Below, one piece after another: positions 8,783 to 15,148 of a stretch of DNA of 15,148 nt. The translations under genes and the position numbers were made by a program. Source of the stretch: Micrococcales bacterium UBA2037 (lineage in GTDB: Bacteria > Actinomycetota > Actinomycetes > Actinomycetales > Microbacteriaceae); assembly GCA_002333405.1 (NCBI GenBank), contig DDBH01000008.1, forward strand, positions 1,576 to 16,723, in the 5' to 3' direction. A model generated the notes under the pieces. It searched no databases. It was given only the letters and a program-made list of their open reading frames with translations, and was not told the origin of the DNA. The first letter of the stretch is position 1. Each line of letters begins with the position of its first letter.

Positions 8783-8803
8783 GAGGTCTCCTTCTGCTTG
8801 CCC

Positions 8804-8809
8804 ACTCTA
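8804..8809 (-). promoter_or_regulatory. Candidate -10 element of the four-helix membrane protein gene
   Basis: The minus strand reads TAGAGT about 21 bases before the ATG, leaving room for the AAGGAG ribosome site in a short leader. The matching -35 position (about 8827-8832, AACAGC) is poor. The palindrome at 8811-8825 would fill the spacer. Confidence 0.3.
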
Positions 8810-8810
8810 G

Positions 8811-8825
8811 CGCGATTAAATCGCG
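8811..8825. repeat. Perfect inverted repeat between ribH and the membrane protein gene
   Basis: CGCGAT and ATCGCG flank a three-base loop, giving a perfect 6-bp stem. There is no T-tract on either side in the minus-strand direction of transcription, so it is not a standard Rho-independent terminator of the rib operon. It may be a T-less terminator, a pause or processing hairpin, or an operator, since it lies just upstream of a TAGAGT hexamer. Confidence 0.55.
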
Positions 8826-8837
8826 GGCTGTTTGAAC

Positions 8838-9305
8838 TCAGCTTTTGGAGACGAGCGAAGCCATAGCGAGGGCGGCCTGCACGGCCTCTGCACCCTTGTC
8901 TTCCTTGGATCCTTCGATTCCAGCCCGAGCAAGGGCCTCAGATTCGTTATTGACGGTCAGTAAGCCGAACCCGACGGGGATTGAAGTGTCCAACTGCACG
9001 CGGGTCAAGCCGTCGGTCGCCGCAGAACAGACGTAATCAAAGTGAGGCGTCTCGCCCTGGATGACAACCCCAAGGGCGATTATTGCATCAGGGTTGAATT
9101 TGGCAGCAGCCTGAGCTGCCATTGGAAGTTCGAAGGCGCCTGGTATTTGCCAATAGGTAATGTCTTCGCAGCCCGATTTTTCTAGTTCCGCCTTTGCTCC
9201 GGCAACCAGCCCATCCATGATCTGGGTATGCCAGGAGGTGGAAATAACAAAGACTTTCTTGCCCTTGCCTGAAACTTGAATTACTGGTGCTCCGGAACCG
9301 CTCAT
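8838..9305 (-). CDS. ribH: 6,7-dimethyl-8-ribityllumazine synthase (RibH)
   Basis: Condenses 5-amino-6-ribitylamino-uracil with 3,4-dihydroxy-2-butanone 4-phosphate to form lumazine, the penultimate riboflavin intermediate. The 155 residues are full length. Family blocks are SWHTQI near residue 24, PGAFELP (about 55-61), ALGVVIQGETPHFDYVC with the catalytic His in TPHFDYV, and PVGFGLLTVNNESEALARAG near the C-terminus. The start codon overlaps the ribBA stop as ATGA, so translation is probably coupled; the nearby ribosome-site match is weak. It is the last clear riboflavin gene of the operon and uses products made by RibD (after dephosphorylation) and by the RibB half of RibBA. Confidence 0.97.
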   Translation of the reverse strand: MSGSGAPVIQVSGKGKKVFVISTSWHTQIMDGLVAGAKAELEKSGCEDITYWQIPGAFELPMAAQAAAKFNPDAIIALGVVIQGETPHFDYVCSAATDGLTRVQLDTSIPVGFGLLTVNNESEALARAGIEGSKEDKGAEAVQAALAMASLVSKS

Positions 9306-10543
9306 CTACCTAGGTTAGTGGGAATCTCATGTCCCATGCGAGCGCGCTTTGCCTCCAAGTAGCCCAGGTTCTGATCAGCCAGTCCAACAATTAGTGGAAC
9401 AGTTTCAGTCACTGCGATTCCAGCTTCCTCAAGGAAGTTGCGCTTTGCTGGGTTGTTGGATAGCAGCCTGACACTTGTGATGCCAAGGTCCTTCAAAATT
9501 GCAACAGCAGCGCCATACTCTCTGGCTTCGCTTGGGAAACCCAGGGCTAGGTTCGCGTCTACAGTGTCAAGACCCTCTTCTTGCAGGGCGTAAGCCTTTA
9601 GTTTGTTCAGAAGGCCGATTCCACGACCCTCCTGACCTCTCAGGTAAACAACTACTCCACCATTAGGGTCTTTAGCGATTGCATCCAGGGCTCCGTCCAA
9701 CTGTGGTCCACACTCACACTTGAGTGAGCCGAAGGCTTCGCCGGTGATGCACTCTGAGTGCATGCGGACAAGTACGTCCTTGCCGGTGGGGTTACCGGCG
9801 ATGATTGCCACGTGGTCAGCAGTTGTCTGCACGTCGTAGTAGCCGCGAACGCGGAAGTCGCCGTGGCTGGTCGGGAGCTTTGCCTCAGCTTCGAAGCGAA
9901 TCCTGTTCGCACTCTTGGAAACCTCAGGGGACTTCCTTGCGATGTGCTCTTTAATCTGAGAAATACTTGTCATAGGTAAGTCAAACCTTAAAGAGGTCTC
10001 AAATAATTCCTCCCCGCGCATCATTGTTCCGTCGTCGTTTACCATTTCGGCCATCATCGCAACTGGCTCTAGGCCAGCTAGCTTCATCAAATCAACCGCG
10101 GCTTCAGTGTGGCCAGGGCGCTCCAGCACTCCGCCGTCCTTAGCTCGAAGCGGGACCACGTGGCCAGGGCGCATCAGCGAACCAGCTGAGGATTTTGGGT
10201 CAGCAAGCACTCGACCAGTAAGGGCACGGTCATAGGCCGAGATTCCGGTTGACTCTCGCTCCATGGCGTCCACGCTCACGGTGTAGGCAGTGTGGTGTGG
10301 GTCTTGGGTGTTCACATACATCAGCGGCAAATCAAGGTCGTTTGCCCGTGCTTCGGTCATCGGGGCACAGATGTAGCCGGAGGTGTAGCGAATCATCCAG
10401 GCCAGCCACTCCGGTGTTGCAAATTCGGCTGCGATTATCGCGTCACCTTCGTTCTCGCGGTCCTCGGCGTCGGTGACCAGGACAGGCTTCCCCTGCCGAA
10501 GGGCCTCAAGGACCTCTTCGATGGTCGAATGTTTAATTTGCAT
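9302..10543 (-). CDS. ribBA: Bifunctional DHBP synthase / GTP cyclohydrolase II (RibBA)
   Basis: The N-terminal half (about 1-200) makes 3,4-dihydroxy-2-butanone 4-phosphate from ribulose 5-phosphate. The C-terminal half (about 215-400) opens GTP to the first pyrimidine intermediate. RibB motifs are DRENEGD (28-34), HHTAYTVSVDA (83-93), ISAYDRALT (101-109) and RPGHTEAAVDL (142-152). The RibA half has HSECITGEAFGSLKCECG (262-279), with zinc-binding C265, C276 and C278, and RGQEGRGIGL (302-311). Both halves look intact in 413 residues. The ATG follows directly on the ribE stop (TAAATG, no gap), with GGAG about nine bases upstream inside ribE. Its own TGA overlaps the ribH start. Confidence 0.97.
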   Translation of the reverse strand: MQIKHSTIEEVLEALRQGKPVLVTDAEDRENEGDAIIAAEFATPEWLAWMIRYTSGYICAPMTEARANDLDLPLMYVNTQDPHHTAYTVSVDAMERESTGISAYDRALTGRVLADPKSSAGSLMRPGHVVPLRAKDGGVLERPGHTEAAVDLMKLAGLEPVAMMAEMVNDDGTMMRGEELFETSLRFDLPMTSISQIKEHIARKSPEVSKSANRIRFEAEAKLPTSHGDFRVRGYYDVQTTADHVAIIAGNPTGKDVLVRMHSECITGEAFGSLKCECGPQLDGALDAIAKDPNGGVVVYLRGQEGRGIGLLNKLKAYALQEEGLDTVDANLALGFPSEAREYGAAVAILKDLGITSVRLLSNNPAKRNFLEEAGIAVTETVPLIVGLADQNLGYLEAKRARMGHEIPTNLGR

Positions 10544-11134
10544 TTATCTGAACTCCAGCAATCTCTCGATGTGTTTTGCCATGACGTCTACCTCAACGTT
10601 GACCTTGTTGCCTGGAACTTTTCGGCCCAGAGTGGTCACGGCCAGGGTCTCAGGGATCAGTGACAGGCCAATCACGTCATCATTGAGCTCGTTGACGGTT
10701 AGTGAAATGCCGTCGAAAGTGATTGAACCCTTCATCACCACATAGCGCAGCAGTTCCTTTGGGATTCTGATTCTGACCCAATCCCAGTTGTCGCTTTTCT
10801 CGCGCGACACAAATTCGCCTACGCCGTCAACGTGCCCCTGAACTACGTGACCGCCGTAGCGAGTTTGCGCGTTCATCGCGCGCTCCAGGTTGATTGGGTC
10901 ACCAACTTTGACCTCGCTTAGGCTGGTGAGTCTGATTGATTCCATCATGACGTCGGCAGTGAAGCCATTTTCATCAATTTCGATTGCCGTCAGGCAGGTG
11001 CCGGAGCAGGAGATGGAATCGCCGCGCTTTAGATCCTCAAGCACCTTTGAGCACTTGATAGTGAGCCTCAGTGCGTCTGGCTGCTGCTCAATTCCAGTTA
11101 CCTCACCAAGCTCTTCGATAATTCCAGTAAACAT
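10544..11134 (-). CDS. ribE: Riboflavin synthase alpha subunit (RibE)
   Basis: Dismutates two lumazine molecules into riboflavin and the ribitylamino-uracil precursor. The 196 residues comprise two lumazine-binding repeats: MFTGIIEELG at 1-10 with GGHVVQGHVDG (94-104) at the end of the first, and GSITFDGISLTVN (136-148) in the second. Two ATG codons stand side by side (11137 and 11134). I chose the second: AAGGAG lies six bases before it but only three before the first, and MFTGI is the conserved family start. The ribD TGA overlaps this start as TGATG, so the two genes are translationally coupled. Some databases call this gene ribC. Confidence 0.96.
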   Translation of the reverse strand: MFTGIIEELGEVTGIEQQPDALRLTIKCSKVLEDLKRGDSISCSGTCLTAIEIDENGFTADVMMESIRLTSLSEVKVGDPINLERAMNAQTRYGGHVVQGHVDGVGEFVSREKSDNWDWVRIRIPKELLRYVVMKGSITFDGISLTVNELNDDVIGLSLIPETLAVTTLGRKVPGNKVNVEVDVMAKHIERLLEFR

Positions 11135-12162
11135 CATGCGCTCCTTGCTCTAATAAAGATGTCTTTCCCGATTCGGGTTGTTTCCAAAATCTCAAGCTCT
11201 AATGCCTGGTCCATGTTTGTGATTCCAATGTCGCCAATGGCACTGTTGTTTCCACCCAGCAGCATTGGGGCCATGTAAACCAAGAACTCGTCAACCAGAC
11301 CCGCCGCAACCAGAGCGCTAGCTAGGGTCGAACCGGCCTCAACAAAGACGTGCTTGAGCTCCCGGCTCCATAGTTCAGCCAGCACCAGATTCAGATCTCG
11401 GGTCCGAATCTCAACAGTCGGGGCCTGGTCGTTGAAGATCTTTAGGTTTCTTGGCAATTCAGTCTCACCAATTACGATTCGCACCGGTTGGTGCTCGAAG
11501 TAGCCACCGTCCGGCTTTCTGGCTGTCAGCTCAGGATCATCAGCAAGAACGGTCGCAGTACCCACCAAAATGGCATCTACCTCGGATCGCCTGAAATGAG
11601 TGTCGGCACGAGACTCAGCACCGCTTATCCACTTGCTAGAGCCATCTTGAGCGGCACTGCGGCCATCAAGGGTGCTTGCCCACTTTAGGGTTACAAACGG
11701 TCGCTTGAGACGGTTAGCAGTCAACCAGACACGGTTCTGATCCTCGGCCTGGTGCATCATGAGTCCTGTTGAAACTTCGATGCCGGCATCAGTCAGGGTC
11801 TTGGCCCCCGAACCAGATTCGAGGCCAGGGTCGCTGACTGCAAAGACAACGCTGGAAATTCCTGCATCGACCAACGCCTTTGCACACGGGCCGGTTTTCC
11901 CGGTGTGGTTGCAGGGCTCTAGGGTCACCACAGCAGTGTGATTGGTCAGGGGTGTGTCAGGAAAATCCTGAGCAAAATTCTTCAAAGCCATCACTTCGGC
12001 ATGGTCGGTTCCGGCGCCCCTGTGGTAACCCTCGGTCACAATTTCGCCGTCCGGGTCCAGAATCACGGAGCCCACCTGAGGATTGACCCCGAATGCTGGC
12101 CCCTGTAGCGAGATCGCCAGAGCGCGCTGCATCGCAGCTTCGAGTTGCTCTTGCGTTGGCAT
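11134..12162 (-). CDS. ribD: Bifunctional deaminase / 5-amino-6-(5-phosphoribosylamino)uracil reductase (RibD)
   Basis: Carries out the second and third steps of riboflavin synthesis: zinc-dependent deamination, then NADPH reduction of the ribose side chain. In 342 residues, the N-terminal deaminase domain shows HAE (54-56), LEPCNHTGKTGPC (81-93) with zinc-binding H54, C84 and C93, followed by the reductase domain from about 150 (PFVTLKWASTLDGR, DAILVGTATVLADDP, FVEAGSTLASAL). The frame stays open to 12231, but that extra 23-residue stretch lies over riboswitch sequence and looks unlike any RibD. The ATG at 12162 has AGAGGG about five bases upstream and gives a natural N-terminus. It is the first gene of the operon and the one directly controlled by the FMN riboswitch. 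Confidence 0.96.
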   Translation of the reverse strand: MPTQEQLEAAMQRALAISLQGPAFGVNPQVGSVILDPDGEIVTEGYHRGAGTDHAEVMALKNFAQDFPDTPLTNHTAVVTLEPCNHTGKTGPCAKALVDAGISSVVFAVSDPGLESGSGAKTLTDAGIEVSTGLMMHQAEDQNRVWLTANRLKRPFVTLKWASTLDGRSAAQDGSSKWISGAESRADTHFRRSEVDAILVGTATVLADDPELTARKPDGGYFEHQPVRIVIGETELPRNLKIFNDQAPTVEIRTRDLNLVLAELWSRELKHVFVEAGSTLASALVAAGLVDEFLVYMAPMLLGGNNSAIGDIGITNMDQALELEILETTRIGKDIFIRARSA

Positions 12163-12203
12163 CTTGCCCTCTCGGTTCTGTTTCACACAGACCGCGGGCG
12201 CGG

Positions 12204-12229
12204 AAAGAAAGCGGGCGCAAATAGCGCCC
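12204..12229 (-). terminator. Terminator-like hairpin in the riboswitch expression platform
   Basis: On the minus strand GGGCGC and GCGCCC pair around a five-base TATTT loop, followed by GC and then TTTCTTT. This looks like a weak intrinsic terminator between the FMN aptamer and ribD. A second GCGCCC copy lies 12 bases further on (12196-12201), inside its own palindrome CCGCGCCCGCGG, and could pair with the same GGGCGC instead. The interrupted T-tract leaves room for a translational mechanism. Confidence 0.55.
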
Positions 12230-12372
12230 AAGTTCTTCTACCATCCGGACTTTAACCGTCGGTCTTGGAATTTCACCAAGTCAACCGACAGAAACTGCAT
12301 CGCTGGTTGCGATGTTTCCGGTCGGGTCGCGGACTTTAACCGCCGGCTCAGATTTTCACTGACCCCGAAGAA
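12230..12372 (-). promoter_or_regulatory. FMN (RFN) riboswitch aptamer
   Basis: The minus strand carries the conserved RFN blocks in order. First come CTTCGGGGTCAGTGAAAA and GAGCCGGCGGT, then AGTCCGCGACCCG. After a variable arm (ATCGCAACCAGCGAT), it reads GGTGAAATTCCAAGACCGACGGT and ends AGTCCGGATGGTAGAAGAA. These match the conserved FMN-binding core closely, including the GGTGAAATTCC and AGTCCG elements. It lies directly upstream of ribD, where FMN feedback on the rib operon is expected. The hairpin at 12204-12229 is the likely expression platform. Confidence 0.96.
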
Positions 12373-12380
12373 CTGTGCTG

Positions 12381-12409
12381 ATTAGAACAATACTCTTTTT
12401 GCCTGAGAA
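12381..12409 (-). promoter_or_regulatory. Promoter of the rib operon
   Basis: On the minus strand TTCTCA (12404-12409, four of six -35 matches) is separated by 17 bases from TCTAAT (12381-12386, five of six -10 matches). Transcription would start near 12374, a base or two before the riboswitch aptamer begins, which is strong positional support. The -35 box lies only six bases past the trpS stop, so some read-through from trpS is possible. Confidence 0.65.
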
Positions 12410-12415
12410 ATTCCT

Positions 12416-13420
12416 TTAGACCGCAGCCACTAGACCCAGGCGCTCGTAAACCAGCTTCAAAGTTTGCTCCGCCTGGCTGTTTGCTCGTTCGGCTCCAATG
12501 GCCAGTAGCCTGTCAAGTTCAGCGGGATCCTCAAGTAATTCATTGGTTCTCACTCTGATCGGCTCAAGCGACGAGACCACGACTTCTGCAACTTCCTTTT
12601 TCAGGTCCCCATAGCCTGAAGACGCAAAGCTGGCTTCTAGGTCCTTGATGGATTTGCCGGAAAGCGCCGAGTGAATCCCAAGCAGGTTCGATACTCCCGG
12701 CTTGTTTTCCGGGTCAAAAATAATCTGACCGTCGGTGTCTGTGACTGCCGATTTGATCTTTTTGGTAATCAACTCAGGCGCGTCCATGATGTTGATCAAG
12801 CCCTTTGGTTCAGCAGTGGACTTTGACATTTTTGCCGTCGGAAGTTGTAAGTCGTAAATCTTGGCGGTTTCCTTGAGAATCTCGGCCTTTGGGATCACGA
12901 AGGTCTCACCAAAGCGCGAGTTGAATCGCATTGCCAGGTCCCTTGTGAGTTCCAGGTGCTGACGCTGGTCCTCCCCAACCGGAACCGCCTCAGGCTGATA
13001 AAGCAAAATGTCAGCGGCCTGCAAAATTGGGTAGGTGAATAGACCAACCGAGGAGGCGTCCGCGCCGCCCTTCTGGCTCTTGTCCTTGAATTGCGTCATT
13101 CTCGAGGCCTCGCCGAAACCGGTGATGCAGTTCAGCACCCAGGCCAGCTGAGCATGAGCTGGAACATGGGACTGGACAAACAGCGCACTCTTTGTCGGGT
13201 CAATTCCAGCTCCCAAGTACTGAGCGGCGGTTCTTCTGGTGTTGTCTCGAAGTGTTTTTGGGTCCTGAGGAACAGTGATTGCGTGAAGGTCAACAATGAC
13301 GTAATAGGCATTGAACTTATCCTGCATCGCAACCCACTGCTTGAGCGCGCCAAGGTAGTTTCCAAGGTGCAGGCTGGAAGCCGAAGGCTGCATGCCTGAA
13401 AGTAAATTGGGTTTAGTCAT
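12416..13420 (-). CDS. trpS: Tryptophanyl-tRNA synthetase (TrpS)
   Basis: A class I aminoacyl-tRNA synthetase that charges tRNA(Trp). The 334 residues are normal for the bacterial enzyme. The HIGH-type motif is SLHLGNYLG (16-24) and the second signature is KMSKS (197-201). GEDQRQHLELTRDLAMRFN (149-167) and YPILQAADILLY (130-141) are TrpS-specific blocks of the active site. The ATG at 13420 has AGGGG about six bases upstream. It starts 8 bases after the xthA stop, suggesting co-transcription. Its stop almost touches the rib promoter, leaving no room for a separate terminator. Confidence 0.97.
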   Translation of the reverse strand: MTKPNLLSGMQPSASSLHLGNYLGALKQWVAMQDKFNAYYVIVDLHAITVPQDPKTLRDNTRRTAAQYLGAGIDPTKSALFVQSHVPAHAQLAWVLNCITGFGEASRMTQFKDKSQKGGADASSVGLFTYPILQAADILLYQPEAVPVGEDQRQHLELTRDLAMRFNSRFGETFVIPKAEILKETAKIYDLQLPTAKMSKSTAEPKGLINIMDAPELITKKIKSAVTDTDGQIIFDPENKPGVSNLLGIHSALSGKSIKDLEASFASSGYGDLKKEVAEVVVSSLEPIRVRTNELLEDPAELDRLLAIGAERANSQAEQTLKLVYERLGLVAAV

Positions 13421-13428
13421 TTCTACCC

Positions 13429-14238
13429 CTAAAGGTCATATTCCACTACCACTGGAGAGTGGTCGCTCCAACGGGTGTCATAGCTTGGCGCTCTATCAAC
13501 TCGATAATTCTGCCCGAGTTTGGCAAGTTCTGGGGTGGCCAGCTGATAATCAATTCTCCAACCGGCGTCATTGTCGAAGGCCTGGCCTCGATAGGACCAC
13601 CAGGTGTAGGGGCCGGGAGTGCCCGGGTGAGCCACTCTTCCCATGTCTACCCAACCCATGGTCTGAAAGCCATCGAAGTAGGCACGCTCTTCTGGCAGGA
13701 ACCCAGCGTTTTTCAGGTTTCCCTTCCAGTTTTTAATGTCCAGCTCGGTGTGACCAACGTTCAAGTCACCCACGACTACGGCGTGCTTGCCGCTGTCAAT
13801 AAGCTCCTGCATCCGCAAGGTCATCGCGTCCAAGAATTTGTATTTCTCAACCTGCTTCGGGGTGTCAGCCTCACCAGAGTGCACGTAGCAGCTGATCACG
13901 GTGACAGTGGTGCCGGAGAAATCTATCTCTGCTTCGAGCCATCGACCGGCCGAATCAAAATCCGCTGGGCCCAGGTTCGTGCTGGTGGCAAGAACCTTGT
14001 GTCTAGACAAGACAGCGACACCGGCCCGGCCCTTTGCCGAGGCTTCATCGTCATAAATTTCCCAGGGCTTGTCTGCTGCCAGTGGCCCGGTTGTTGACAG
14101 TTCAACAAGGTCGGCCCTTGGAGCTCGAACTTCCTGGAGACAGAGCACATCCGGTTTTGTCTCTAAGACCCAGGAGCCCATGTCTTTTCTGGCGGCGGCT
14201 CGAACCCCGTTTACGTTTACGCTTGCAATCTGGATCAT
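13429..14238 (-). CDS. xthA: Exodeoxyribonuclease III / AP endonuclease (XthA)
   Basis: A magnesium-dependent DNA repair nuclease that cuts at abasic sites and trims 3' ends. The 269 residues show ASVNVNGVRAA (5-15), the metal-binding Glu E36 in CLQEVRA, Y118 in SCYVHSGE, D158 and N160 in VVGDLNVGHTELDIKNWKG, the DNA-contact block TWWSYRGQAFDNDAGWRIDYQ (212-232) and the catalytic His260 in SDHSPVVVE. The frame remains open to 14373, but those 45 extra residues overlap the preceding Rieske gene and do not resemble the family. The start MIQIASVN at 14238 is therefore used, 17 bases after the Rieske stop. Its ribosome site is weak. trpS follows after 8 bases. Confidence 0.95.
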   Translation of the reverse strand: MIQIASVNVNGVRAAARKDMGSWVLETKPDVLCLQEVRAPRADLVELSTTGPLAADKPWEIYDDEASAKGRAGVAVLSRHKVLATSTNLGPADFDSAGRWLEAEIDFSGTTVTVISCYVHSGEADTPKQVEKYKFLDAMTLRMQELIDSGKHAVVVGDLNVGHTELDIKNWKGNLKNAGFLPEERAYFDGFQTMGWVDMGRVAHPGTPGPYTWWSYRGQAFDNDAGWRIDYQLATPELAKLGQNYRVDRAPSYDTRWSDHSPVVVEYDL

Positions 14239-14255
14239 TGACACCAATCTATGAG

Positions 14256-14714
14256 CTAGATCAGGGCATAGAGGTCTGCACCGCGGACCTCCACCAATAT
14301 TTTGCCCAGCGCTGACTTGGCTGGTCCAGCTTCTGGCTCTCCAGACTCGGGGTTGAACCTCGCACCGTGGCAACCGCAGGCGATCTGATCGTCCTTCACT
14401 CCAGTGACAATGCAGCCGGCATGGGTGCAGGTGGCATTGAACGCGCGAAAAACATCAGCAGTGGGTCTAGTAACCAGGATGGTCAAGCTGCCAGAGATCT
14501 CAAATTTCTTGCCGCTGCCAATCATGATTTCATCAACGGTGCCCAACAGCTGCTCATTGCTAACGACCTCACCCGCCATGGGCTCCGAAGTCTCAACGGT
14601 TGCGCTGGGGGGAGTGGTAGCAGCAGGCTCGGGTTCTTGGGCACAAGCTGCCAAAGTCAAGGTTCCCGTTGCTGCAAGAGCGCCGGTAAGTGCAGTTCTG
14701 CGATCTAGATTCAT
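14256..14714 (-). CDS. Rieske [2Fe-2S] lipoprotein with twin-arginine signal
   Basis: A 152-residue exported iron-sulfur protein. The N-terminus has a twin arginine (R5 R6 in LDRRTALTG), a hydrophobic stretch and the lipobox LAAC with C24 as the likely lipidated residue. A Pro/Thr/Glu linker (25-50) leads to a Rieske domain: C96-T-H98-A-G-C101 and C113-G-C115-H116, then GARFNPESGEPEAGPAKSAL. C96, H98, C113 and H116 would bind the cluster; C101 and C115 are placed for the disulfide seen in bc1-type Rieske proteins. The second motif has Ala where high-potential proteins usually carry Ser (CHGS). No Shine-Dalgarno sequence is visible and an in-frame TAG lies just upstream, so 14714 is the only ATG start consistent with the signal. 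It follows sdhB by 23 bases. The redox partner is unknown. Confidence 0.88.
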   Translation of the reverse strand: MNLDRRTALTGALAATGTLTLAACAQEPEPAATTPPSATVETSEPMAGEVVSNEQLLGTVDEIMIGSGKKFEISGSLTILVTRPTADVFRAFNATCTHAGCIVTGVKDDQIACGCHGARFNPESGEPEAGPAKSALGKILVEVRGADLYALI

Positions 14715-14737
14715 AAAAAGCTAAACAACAACTATGT

Positions 14738-15148
14738 CTAGACTCTTCCGCGCAAGATGGCCTGCTTCACCTCGGCAATTGCCTTGGTCACCTCAATGCC
14801 TCGAGGGCAGGCCTCGGTGCAGTTGAAGGTGGTGCGGCAACGCCAAACACCCTCTTTGTCGTTCAAGATGTCTAGTCGAACCTGCGCCTCTTCGTCGCGA
14901 GAGTCAAAGATGAATCGGTGCGCATTCACGATCGCAGCAGGACCGAAGTACTGGCCATCAGTCCAGAACACTGGGCAGCTGGTGGTGCAGGCGGCACACA
15001 GGATGCACTTGGTGGTGTCGTCATAGCGAGCGCGGTCCTCAGGAGACTGTAGACGCTCCTTCTCAGGCTTGTCGTTGGCAACTAAGAACGGGTTGATGTC
15101 CTTATAAGCCTGGTAGAAGGGGTTCATGTCGACAATTAGGTCCTTCTC
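14738..15148 (-). CDS. sdhB: Succinate dehydrogenase iron-sulfur subunit, C-terminal part (SdhB, partial)
   Basis: The frame runs off the right edge, leaving the last 136 residues (EKDLIVDMNPFYQAYK onward). It contains the second ferredoxin-like domain of SdhB: CILCAACTTSCP, with three Cys for the [4Fe-4S] cluster, and CRTTFNCTEACPRGI, with the Cys set for the [3Fe-4S] and [4Fe-4S] clusters. These carry electrons from the flavoprotein SdhA to quinone in the membrane. The apparent ATG at 15127 lies inside the conserved DLIVDMNPF block, so it is not the real start. The other sdh genes are presumably upstream, outside the window. The Rieske lipoprotein follows after 23 bases. Confidence 0.95.
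   Translation of the reverse strand, partial: EKDLIVDMNPFYQAYKDINPFLVANDKPEKERLQSPEDRARYDDTTKCILCAACTTSCPVFWTDGQYFGPAAIVNAHRFIFDSRDEEAQVRLDILNDKEGVWRCRTTFNCTEACPRGIEVTKAIAEVKQAILRGRV

Noticed and set aside
9758..10745. Several 70-120 residue open frames opposite ribBA and ribE
   Set aside because: They overlap certain riboflavin genes, lack ribosome sites and show no family features.
12192..12203. CCGCGCCCGCGG as an independent terminator
   Set aside because: The loop would be very short and no T-tract follows in the transcribed direction; it is more useful as a competing strand in the riboswitch platform.
12163..12231. N-terminal extension of ribD to 12231
   Set aside because: It lies over the expression platform and edge of the riboswitch, gives a Cys/Arg-rich stretch unlike RibD, and the ATG at 12162 has its own ribosome site.
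13459..14097. 212-residue open frame opposite xthA
   Set aside because: xthA is certain from its catalytic residues; the opposite frame shows no recognisable motif and is a shadow of its codon bias.
14239..14373. N-terminal extension of xthA to 14373
   Set aside because: It overlaps the well-supported Rieske gene in another frame and adds 45 residues not found in exonuclease III; the family start is at 14238.

Overview
The window reads as ordinary chromosomal DNA from a compact actinobacterial genome. G+C is roughly half to mid-50s percent in the lines I counted. Intergenic gaps are mostly 0 to 60 bases, neighbouring genes share start/stop bases, and several starts carry a TANNNT hexamer 6 bases before ATG, as actinobacterial leaderless mRNAs do. 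Protein forms and the moderate G+C fit a small-genome Microbacteriaceae member (for example the freshwater Luna-type lineages). That placement is inference; no rRNA or other marker gene is present.

Left part (1-3548). The 3' end of a Pro/Glu-rich protein with a C-terminal membrane anchor runs into the end of purU, which lies on the other strand. purU diverges from glyA-folD. PurU, GlyA and FolD all act on the tetrahydrofolate one-carbon pool.

Middle part (3545-8782, all minus strand). In transcription order: a four-helix membrane protein of unknown function, an orphan N6-adenine-type methyltransferase, a fused ABC exporter, kynureninase (kynU) and tryptophan 2,3-dioxygenase (kynA). KynA and KynU would convert tryptophan to anthranilate plus alanine, but the middle enzyme, kynurenine formamidase, is not in the window.

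Right part (8838-15148, all minus strand). A riboflavin operon ribD-ribE-ribBA-ribH with translationally coupled junctions follows an FMN riboswitch, which has a recognisable promoter and a terminator-like hairpin. Upstream of it lie trpS, xthA, a Tat-type Rieske lipoprotein, and the C-terminal part of sdhB, cut by the window edge.

No tRNA, rRNA, insertion sequence, CRISPR array or phage module was seen. No stretch over 300 bases lacks a gene: the longest, 12163-12415, holds the riboswitch, its expression platform and its promoter. I did not find a convincing new multi-gene system. The items most worth following are the orphan methyltransferase at the head of an exporter/kynurenine cluster, a palindrome filling a possible promoter spacer at 8811-8825, and the Rieske lipoprotein behind sdhB.
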